From an uncultured Oscillospiraceae bacterium (GTDB taxonomy: Bacteria > Bacillota > Clostridia > Oscillospirales > Acutalibacteraceae), in assembly GCA_905203795.1 (NCBI GenBank), contig CAJKXG010000025.1, positions 1 through 10,480 on the forward strand: DNA of 10,480 nt, read 5' to 3'. Each line of letters opens with the position of its first letter. Position 1 is the first letter of the stretch. The notes beneath the pieces are model-generated. The model saw only the letters and a list, made by a program, of their open reading frames with translations, was not told where the DNA came from and did no database searches. The translations under genes and the position numbers were made by a program. Below are positions 5,101 through 10,480 of this stretch, piece after piece.

Positions 5101-6204
5101 ATGAAATTCATCTGTGACAAACAAATGCTGATCGAATCGGTCGCCAGCGTACAGCGCGCCGTTTCCACCAAAAGCACGTTGCCGGCATTGGAAGGCATCC
5201 TGGTACGCGCCAGCGGTTCGTCGCTGTTTCTGGCCGGCTATGATCTCGAAATCGGCATCACCACCACCATCGAAGCGCAGGTACAGGAGGGCGGCAGCAT
5301 TGTGCTGAGCGCCCGCCAATTCGGCGACATCGTGCGGCGGCTGCCGGACGACATCGTGACCATTTCCGCCGATGAAAAACTGAGCGTGATGATCAGCAGC
5401 GGCTCGGCAGACTTCACCATTATGGGCATTTCCGCAACGGATTATCCCGAGCTGCCGTCAGTAGACGACGGCGTGGGACTGTCCGTCCCGCAAAATACCA
5501 TCAAGAGCATGATCCGTCAGACGCTGTTTGCCGTCGCGCCGCCGGATTCCGGCCGGCAGGTGCACACCGGCACCCTTTTTGAGGTATCACCGGATATGCT
5601 GCGTCTGGTATCGGTGGACGGTTCCCGTCTGGCGATGCGCAGCGAACCGATCAAATCAAACGAAAGCATGAAATTCGTCGTACCCGGCAAGACGCTGAGC
5701 GAAGTGCTCAAATTGCTGCAAGACGAGGATATGCCGCTGTTTATGGCGGTCGGTCGCCGTCATATCATCATGCAGATTGACGGATACGCGGTCATTTCCC
5801 GTCTGCTGGACGGAGAATTCCTCGCCTATCAAAAAGCCATCCCGCAGACGGCGGCAACGACTGTCAAAGTCAAGACCCGCGAATTGACCGACGCGGTGGA
5901 ACGCGTATCGTTGGTCAATAACGACCGCGTAAAAGTGCCGCTGGTCTGTCGGTTCGATAGCAATAAGATTCTGTTGTCTTGCAGCACGGCCATCGGCAGC
6001 GCCAAAGACAGCGTAAACTGCACGATCGAAGGCGCGGGAGACGAGATCGGCTTTAACAGCCGGTTTTTGCTGGATGCGCTGAAAAACACTGAGACCGACG
6101 AGGTGACGCTGGAACTGAGCGGTTCGACGGCGGCAATGAAGATGCTGCCCGCCGAAGGCGACGCTTTCCTGTTCCTTGTGCTGCCGGTGCGCATGAAGAA
6201 GTGA
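5101..6204 (+). CDS. dnaN: DNA polymerase III beta subunit (sliding clamp)
   Basis: DnaN forms the ring-shaped dimer that tethers the replicative polymerase to DNA and serves as a hub for repair and replication-control proteins. The 367-aa length is typical. The N-terminal MKFICDKQMLIESVASVQRA with the STLPALEGILV segment (about 25-36) and the C-terminal FLVLPVRM, part of the clamp-binding pocket, are characteristic. The three repeated clamp domains fall at about 1-120, 125-245 and 247-367. The start ATG at 5101 has GGAAGGA 10 nt upstream. It follows the origin gap and is separated from the next gene by a single base, so the two are probably translated together. Confidence 0.98.
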   Translation: MKFICDKQMLIESVASVQRAVSTKSTLPALEGILVRASGSSLFLAGYDLEIGITTTIEAQVQEGGSIVLSARQFGDIVRRLPDDIVTISADEKLSVMISSGSADFTIMGISATDYPELPSVDDGVGLSVPQNTIKSMIRQTLFAVAPPDSGRQVHTGTLFEVSPDMLRLVSVDGSRLAMRSEPIKSNESMKFVVPGKTLSEVLKLLQDEDMPLFMAVGRRHIIMQIDGYAVISRLLDGEFLAYQKAIPQTAATTVKVKTRELTDAVERVSLVNNDRVKVPLVCRFDSNKILLSCSTAIGSAKDSVNCTIEGAGDEIGFNSRFLLDALKNTETDEVTLELSGSTAAMKMLPAEGDAFLFLVLPVRMKK

Positions 6205-6205
6205 G

Positions 6206-6436
6206 ATGAGCATGAAACAAGACATTGCAATTGATACGCCGTTTATCCGCTTGGACGCATTTCTCAAGCTGTGCCGCGCGGTGGAAAGCGGTGGTCGTGC
6301 CAAAGTGCTGATCCAATCGGGCGGCGTACTGCTGAACGGCGCGGTTTGCCTGATGCGCGGCAAAAAGCTGGTGGCAGGCGACTGTGTGCAGTTGCGCGGC
6401 GAAGAAGATATCTATTGTGTGACACAGACGGATTGA
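6206..6436 (+). CDS. yaaA: S4-domain RNA-binding protein (YaaA/RlbA-like)
   Basis: This is a 76-aa protein made almost wholly of an S4 RNA-binding fold: F13-I-R-L-D-A-F-L-K-L, then G29-G-R-A-K-V-L-I-Q-S-G-G-V-L-L-N-G, with a basic RGKKLVAGD turn at about 51-59. Small S4 proteins encoded between dnaN and recF occur in many Firmicutes (Bacillus YaaA/RlbA), where a role in ribosome assembly has been proposed. It is expected to bind structured RNA in the cytoplasm. The start may be ATG 6206 (1 nt after the dnaN stop) or ATG 6212; neither has a strong ribosome-binding site, suggesting coupling to dnaN. recF starts 27 nt after it. Confidence 0.88.
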   Translation: MSMKQDIAIDTPFIRLDAFLKLCRAVESGGRAKVLIQSGGVLLNGAVCLMRGKKLVAGDCVQLRGEEDIYCVTQTD

Positions 6437-6463
6437 CACGGCGGGAAGGACGGTGGCGCAGGG

Positions 6464-7609
6464 ATGCGGGTCATGTCGCTGAACCTCTCACATTACCGCA
6501 ATTTGTGCGGCGATGCGTTTGTGCCGGATGCGGGCGTCAATATCCTGTACGGGAATAATGCGCAGGGAAAGACCAATCTTTTGGAAGCCATTTGGCTGTT
6601 TACCGGCAGCCGCAGTTTTCGCGGTGCAAAAGACGCGGAGTTGGTGCGGTTCGGCGAAACGCAGGCGGCACTGACACTGCGGTTTGAAGCACAGCAGCGG
6701 GAACAGACCGCCGAAATCACCATTCGTGACGCCCGCCGCCACGCGACGCTCAACGGCGTGAAAAAACCGGCGGCTTCCCGCTTGGCGGGCAGCTTTTGCG
6801 GTGTGATCTTTTCGCCGTCTCATCTTTCGCTGGTCAAGGACGGGCCGGAGGGTCGCCGCCGCTTTTTGGATGCGGCGTATTGCCAGTTGCGCCCCGGATA
6901 TCTGCCCGTGCTTGCCGATTTTCAGCGGGCATTGTCCCAGCGAAACGCACTGCTGAAAGAGCAGCGGCGGATCGGCGGGCAGGAAACGCTGCTGGAGATC
7001 TGGGACGACCGTTTGGCGGCAACAGGCGCGCGTGTAATTTTGGCGCGCACGGCGTATATTCGGCGGCTGGCACCGCTGGCAGCCGCCATATACAGCGGTC
7101 TTTCCGGCGGACACGAACAGCTTTCCGTGTTTTATCAGCCGACCGGCGGAATATCGCCGGATGCGCCGCTTTCAGAATTGGCGGCTCAACTGAAACAAGC
7201 GTTTCTTGCTGCTCGCGGGGCGGATTTTGCCGCCGGCTTCACCACCGTCGGTCCGCACCGCGACGATCTCGGTTTGCACATCAACGAACTGCCCGCCCGC
7301 ACCTACGGGTCACAGGGACAGCAGCGGTCGGTGGTGTTGGCGCTCAAGCTGGCGGAAGCCTCCGTGCTGGAAAAGGTAACCGGTGAAAAGCCGGTGGCGC
7401 TGCTGGACGATGTGATGAGCGAACTGGACGAACAGCGGCAGGATTATATACTCAATCACATCCACGACTGGCAGGTGTTCATCACCTGCTGCGAACCGTC
7501 CGCCGTCATGCGGATGACGGGAGGGCAAACGTTTCATGTGAAACAGGGAATGTGGACAAACGAATCCGATGAAAGGCGGGAGAACAATGCGGGATCAGGC
7601 ACAATATGA
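6464..7609 (+). CDS. recF: DNA replication and repair protein RecF
   Basis: RecF is an SMC-like ATPase that, with RecO and RecR, helps load RecA at gaps and stalled forks. The 381-aa protein has the Walker A motif G30-N-N-A-Q-G-K36-T37-N38, a family-typical F-S-P-x-x-L-x-L-V-K-D segment (about 115-126), the PHRDD motif (about 264-268), the ABC signature S283-Q-G-Q-Q-R288, and Walker B L313-L-D315-D316-V-M-S-E-L-D. The N-terminus MRVMSLNLSHYRN aligns with family starts, so ATG 6464 is chosen; a GGAAGGA lies 13 nt upstream, rather far. The last residues after VKQG are a low-conservation tail, and the last 23 nt overlap the start of the next gene. A parS-like 16-mer lies inside the coding sequence at 7530-7545. 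Confidence 0.97.
   Translation: MRVMSLNLSHYRNLCGDAFVPDAGVNILYGNNAQGKTNLLEAIWLFTGSRSFRGAKDAELVRFGETQAALTLRFEAQQREQTAEITIRDARRHATLNGVKKPAASRLAGSFCGVIFSPSHLSLVKDGPEGRRRFLDAAYCQLRPGYLPVLADFQRALSQRNALLKEQRRIGGQETLLEIWDDRLAATGARVILARTAYIRRLAPLAAAIYSGLSGGHEQLSVFYQPTGGISPDAPLSELAAQLKQAFLAARGADFAAGFTTVGPHRDDLGLHINELPARTYGSQGQQRSVVLALKLAEASVLEKVTGEKPVALLDDVMSELDEQRQDYILNHIHDWQVFITCCEPSAVMRMTGGQTFHVKQGMWTNESDERRENNAGSGTI
7530..7545. promoter_or_regulatory. parS: ParB-binding parS-like site inside recF
   Basis: The 16-mer CGTTTCATGTGAAACA matches the chromosomal parS consensus TGTTTCACGTGAAACA at 14 of 16 positions. The mismatches are the first base and one of the two central bases. The inner GTTTCA/TGAAAC half-sites are intact and perfectly inverted. 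parS sites cluster near oriC, and this one is about 2.6 kb from the unwinding element. In protein terms it encodes the segment T-F-H-V-K-Q of RecF, so chance or coding constraint must be considered. Confidence 0.55.
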
Positions 7610-7892
7610 GAAAAAGCAACAGGAAATCAAGGCGGAATGCGCGAAGAAAAAGCGCGTGGTGAAGATCATCATGGCGGCGGTTACGGTTGCGGCTGCGGCG
7701 CTGTTTGTGGTCGGCTTGAAGCTGGATATGGAGCACATTGCCGTTTATGCCATTGCGGCGCTGATCATCATCACCTTTACGGCCAAAATGGGCGTGTCGC
7801 GGCTGGGCGCGATCATGGCGTATCAGAAGCATCAAATGGAGCTGCTGGAATCGGAAGAGCCGTTCGGACAGTTTCAGTTGAAGGGACAGTGA
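7587..7892 (+). CDS. Small two-helix membrane protein of unknown function
   Basis: I do not recognise a named family. From ATG 7587 the product has 101 residues: a charged, Lys/Glu/Gln-rich N-terminus (1-25), a hydrophobic segment at about 24-44, a short polar turn around 45-50, a second hydrophobic segment at about 51-68, and a polar C-terminus (about 78-101). The predicted shape is a hairpin with both ends on the same side, probably the cytoplasm given the basic residues before helix one. ATG 7587 is preferred because GGCGGGAG precedes it closely; an in-frame ATG at 7569 would add six residues and lacks a site. The gene overlaps the end of recF by 23 nt and ends 6 nt before remB, so it is part of the same transcription unit. 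Confidence 0.8.
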   Translation: MRDQAQYEKKQQEIKAECAKKKRVVKIIMAAVTVAAAALFVVGLKLDMEHIAVYAIAALIIITFTAKMGVSRLGAIMAYQKHQMELLESEEPFGQFQLKGQ

Positions 7893-7898
7893 TCGGCT

Positions 7899-8153
7899 GT
7901 GTATCTGCATCTCGGTCAAGATGTGGTGGTGCGCACCGCCGATATCGTGGGTATTTTTGATATGGAGACAACCACCGTCTCGCGCGCGTCCCGCCAGTTT
8001 TTGGCGGATGCGGAAAAGGGCGGGCGCGTGGTGAATGTCACCTACGAGCTGCCGAAATCGTATGTCGTCTGTACCGACGCGGACGGCGGCGAAACGGTAT
8101 ATATTTCGCAAATATCCTCCGCCACTCTGCTCAAACGAGCGGATTTTGTATGA
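7899..8153 (+). CDS. remB: Extracellular matrix regulator RemB (DUF370)
   Basis: This 84-aa protein begins MYLHLGQDVVVRTADIVGIFD and contains TTTVS (about 24-28), G-R-V-V-N-V-T-Y-E-L-P-K-S (about 42-54) and Y-I-S-Q-I-S-x-A-T-L-L-K-R near the end, all hallmarks of DUF370/RemB. Its position between recF and gyrB equals that of yaaB (remB) in Bacillus subtilis, where RemA and RemB promote matrix gene expression; RemA binds DNA, and the biochemical role of RemB is less clear. The start is GTG at 7899, with AAGGGA about 13 nt upstream. It begins 6 nt after the small membrane gene and ends 31 nt before gyrB. In a probably non-biofilm clostridial host its function may differ. Confidence 0.93.
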   Translation: MYLHLGQDVVVRTADIVGIFDMETTTVSRASRQFLADAEKGGRVVNVTYELPKSYVVCTDADGGETVYISQISSATLLKRADFV

Positions 8154-8184
8154 CGGAGAACGAGGGAAAGGAAGAAATCACAAG

Positions 8185-10131
8185 ATGGATATGGAACAGG
8201 AATCGCGTGTGACAACGGCGGCGGACAGCACATACGACGAAAGTCAGATTCAGGTGCTCGAAGGACTGGAAGCGGTGCGCAAGCGTCCCGGTATGTATAT
8301 CGGCTCGACCGGTCCGAAAGGACTGCATCATCTGGTCTATGAGATCGTGGACAACTCTATTGACGAAGCGTTGGCGGGCTTCTGCACCCATATCGAGGTG
8401 GATATTCTTCCCGGCGATGTCATTCAGGTGCGGGACAACGGTCGCGGCATTCCGGTGGGTCTGAATGAAAAATTGGGACTGCCTTCCGTTACCGTCGTGC
8501 TGACGGTGCTGCACGCGGGCGGTAAGTTCGGCGGCAGCGGCTATAAGGTGTCGGGCGGTCTGCACGGCGTGGGTTCGTCGGTCGTCAATGCGCTGTCCGA
8601 ATGGCTGGAGGTGGAGATTTCCCGCGAAGGCAAGGTGTACGCCCAACGTTTTGAACGCGGTAACGCGGTCAGCGATTTGACCGTGATCGGCACATCGGAG
8701 ACGACCGGCACGCTGATTCGTTTTAAAGCCGATCCGGAGGTATTCACCGAAACCACCGAATACGACTTTGAAACGCTGCAAAAACGGCTGCGTGAGCAGG
8801 CGTTCCTCAATGCCGGTCTGCGCATTACCTTTACCGACCGCCGCGACGAAGAGGCGGTCAAGACTGAGACGTATTGCTATGAGGGCGGTATTTCTTCCTT
8901 TGTCGAGTATATGAACAAAACGCGCGGCTATCAGGTGCTGCACGATCAGGTGATCCACATCACCAAAACCGACGGCGACTCGGTGGCGGAGGTCGCGTTG
9001 CAATACAACGACAGCTATAACGAGGTCATCGTCTCGTTTGCCAACAACATGCATACCGTGGACGGCGGTACGCATGAAACGTCCTTCAAAAACGGCATTA
9101 CCCGCATTTTCAATGACTACGCGCGTACGCACGGTCTGCTCAAGGACAGCGACAACAGCTTGAAGGGCGACGATGTGCGCGAGGGTCTGACAGCGGTGAT
9201 CAGTGTGAAGCTGAAGGATGCGCAATTTGAGTCGCAGACAAAGGCAAAGCTGGGCAATACCGCCATCGGCACGCTGGTGACGTCGCTGCTCAACGAAAAG
9301 CTGGCGCCGTATTTGGAGGAAAACCCCGCCGTCGCCAAGGGAATTTTGGAAAAATCCATCAACGCGCAGCGGGTGAGGGAAGCAGCACAGCGGGCGCGGG
9401 AATTGGCGCGCAAAAAGAGCGGTCTTTCGTCCACCCGCATGCCGGAAAAACTGGCAGATTGCATCTGGAGCGATATGGAACGTACCGAGCTGTACATCGT
9501 CGAGGGCGACTCGGCAGGCGGTTCCGCCATCAGCGGACGCGACCGCAACTTTCAGGCGATCCTACCGCTGTGGGGCAAGATGCTCAACGTGGAAAAAGCA
9601 CGGCTGGATAAGGTATACGGCAACGAAAAGCTGGTGCCGGTCATGATTGCACTGGGCTGCGGCATCGGCGACGATTTTGATCTGTCCAAGCTGCGGTACA
9701 ACAAAGTCATTATCATGGCGGATGCCGATGTGGACGGCGCGCATATCTGTACGCTGCTGCTCACGTTCTTTTTCCGCTACATGCGCCCGCTGGTGGAGGA
9801 GGGGCACGTATATATCGCCCAGCCGCCGCTGTTTAAGGTTTCCAAAGGCAAGCAGCTGCGATACGCGTTCTCCGACGCGGAACGTGATCAGTATATCCAA
9901 GAGCTGGGCGGCAATGCCGATGTGCAGCGATACAAGGGTCTCGGTGAAATGGACCCCGATCAATTGTGGGAGACGACGATGGATCCTGCCTTCCGCACGA
10001 TGCTGCGTGTCGAGCTGGATGACGCCGCCGCCGCGGACGAAGCGTTCACCATCCTGATGGGCGACAAGGTCGAGCCGCGCCGTGAATTTATCGAGAAAAA
10101 CGCACAATATGTCCAGAATCTGGACTTCTAA
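8185..10131 (+). CDS. gyrB: DNA gyrase subunit B
   Basis: GyrB is the ATPase subunit of DNA gyrase, which introduces negative supercoils together with GyrA. The 648-aa protein has the GHKL ATPase site: E53-I-V-D-N57-S-I-D-E-A, D84-N-G-R-G-I-P90, and the lid G113-K-F-G-G-S-G-Y-K-V-S-G-G-L-H-G-V-G130. The Toprim domain has E440-G-D-S-A-G-G-S-A and D513-A-D515-V-D517-G-A-H (metal-binding residues E440, D513, D515), and the tail has R-Y-K-G-L-G-E-M-x-x-x-Q-L-W-E-T-T. KFGGSGYKVSGG and the length of about 640 fit GyrB rather than ParE, as does the location after recF/remB. ATG 8185 is chosen, with AAAGGA about 12 nt upstream; the frame is open back to 8035 but that part overlaps remB. gyrA is not next, as it is in Bacillus. 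Confidence 0.97.
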   Translation: MDMEQESRVTTAADSTYDESQIQVLEGLEAVRKRPGMYIGSTGPKGLHHLVYEIVDNSIDEALAGFCTHIEVDILPGDVIQVRDNGRGIPVGLNEKLGLPSVTVVLTVLHAGGKFGGSGYKVSGGLHGVGSSVVNALSEWLEVEISREGKVYAQRFERGNAVSDLTVIGTSETTGTLIRFKADPEVFTETTEYDFETLQKRLREQAFLNAGLRITFTDRRDEEAVKTETYCYEGGISSFVEYMNKTRGYQVLHDQVIHITKTDGDSVAEVALQYNDSYNEVIVSFANNMHTVDGGTHETSFKNGITRIFNDYARTHGLLKDSDNSLKGDDVREGLTAVISVKLKDAQFESQTKAKLGNTAIGTLVTSLLNEKLAPYLEENPAVAKGILEKSINAQRVREAAQRARELARKKSGLSSTRMPEKLADCIWSDMERTELYIVEGDSAGGSAISGRDRNFQAILPLWGKMLNVEKARLDKVYGNEKLVPVMIALGCGIGDDFDLSKLRYNKVIIMADADVDGAHICTLLLTFFFRYMRPLVEEGHVYIAQPPLFKVSKGKQLRYAFSDAERDQYIQELGGNADVQRYKGLGEMDPDQLWETTMDPAFRTMLRVELDDAAAADEAFTILMGDKVEPRREFIEKNAQYVQNLDF

Positions 10132-10140
10132 GAGGGTTAC

Positions 10141-10480
10141 ATGCAAAACGAGAAAACAGTCGATGGGTGGGAGGAGCTGTCCTACACCCTGACACAAGAC
10201 GAATGGCGCACAGCATTGTCGCATATCCAGCGCAAAGCCACGCGCGGACGCATGATCGTGCAGTCGATCCTGCTGTTGGCACTGGCGGCGTATTGTCTCA
10301 TCCCCATTCTGGCGGGAAAAGAAGGCTCGTGGCCGGTTGCGGCCGTGGCACTGGTGCTGCTGGCGGTGCAATGGATCGCGCCGGAGATGATTTTCCGCCG
10401 ACAGGCGGCAGAGCGGGCGGCGGAAGCGCCCGTGCTGCGGCTGTGGCTGTCGGATACGGCGGGCGCGGGGGGCACAGGGG
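10141..10480 (+). CDS. Hypothetical membrane protein, 3' end cut by window edge
   Basis: The frame starting at ATG 10141 (AGAGGG 4 nt upstream, 9 nt after the gyrB stop) runs off the window after 113 codons. Its N-terminal 38 residues are polar, with E-L-S-Y-T-L-T-Q-D-E-W followed by a basic helix; two hydrophobic segments follow at about 40-58 and 64-80, then R-R-Q and an Ala/Glu-rich stretch. The layout of a short strand-like start, a basic helix and paired membrane helices resembles YcxB-like proteins, but this is only a weak impression and no function can be assigned. Its closeness to gyrB suggests co-transcription. Confidence 0.72.
   Translation, partial: MQNEKTVDGWEELSYTLTQDEWRTALSHIQRKATRGRMIVQSILLLALAAYCLIPILAGKEGSWPVAAVALVLLAVQWIAPEMIFRRQAAERAAEAPVLRLWLSDTAGAGGTG

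Noticed and set aside
8035..8184. Upstream extension of gyrB to an ATG at 8035
   Set aside because: It overlaps remB in another frame, its translation does not resemble GyrB, and ATG 8185 has a ribosome-binding site and a family-like N-terminus.
8131..9225. A 364-codon open frame on the minus strand opposite gyrB
   Set aside because: Antisense to well-conserved gyrB, with a histidine/arginine-rich translation typical of shadow frames; the same applies to the long minus-strand frame at 3483-4475 opposite dnaA.
1..10480. Mobile elements, CRISPR arrays, tRNA or rRNA genes, phage or defence genes
   Set aside because: Nearly all sequence is accounted for by a conserved core cluster; no transposase, integrase, array-like repeats or RNA-gene features were seen.

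Overview
The window is a chromosomal replication-origin neighbourhood of a moderately GC-rich Bacillota, most likely class Clostridia (Oscillospirales/Ruminococcaceae-like). This rests on gene order and protein character: jag-yidC-yidD-rnpA-rpmH on the minus strand, diverging from dnaA-dnaN-S4 gene-recF-small membrane gene-remB-gyrB on the plus strand. RemB (DUF370), a lipobox-free YidC paired with Jag/KhpB, and the S4 gene between dnaN and recF are Gram-positive traits. The species call is inference.

Minus strand, 1-2964: a promoter at 2935-2964 drives rpmH (L34), followed by an intrinsic terminator/attenuator at 2574-2601, then rnpA (protein of RNase P), yidD (4-nt ATGA overlap with rnpA), yidC (membrane insertase) and jag/khpB, which runs off the left edge. 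As written, rpmH is broken: the L34 reading frame (ending at 2705) has no start codon, and the well-placed ATG at 2835 is out of frame, apparently through loss of 4 nt in a TACC tandem.

2836-3239: divergent promoter region. The dnaA promoter (3122-3150) is a near-consensus extended -10 promoter whose -10 box overlaps a perfect 10-bp inverted repeat, a candidate operator. No DnaA boxes are visible here.

Plus strand, 3240-10131: dnaA, then a 520-bp gap carrying oriC: same-direction DnaA-box-like 9-mers, a pair of abutting boxes running into a DnaA-trio tract (4951-4968), then an AT-rich stretch. The left part of the gap holds short direct repeats and an 18-bp dyad without an obvious role. Next come dnaN (sliding clamp), a small S4-domain RNA-binding gene (YaaA/RlbA-like), recF, a two-helix membrane protein of unknown function, remB and gyrB. 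A ParB parS-like 16-mer (14/16) lies in the 3' end of recF. A partial membrane-protein gene follows gyrB and runs off the right edge.

Together the genes cover initiation (DnaA, oriC), processivity (DnaN), repair at forks (RecF), supercoiling (GyrB), and translation and membrane-protein biogenesis on the diverging side. I see no mobile element, CRISPR array, tRNA or rRNA. The system itself is well known; the notable points are the rpmH frame break, the origin architecture, the parS-like site and several undescribed dyads and repeats.
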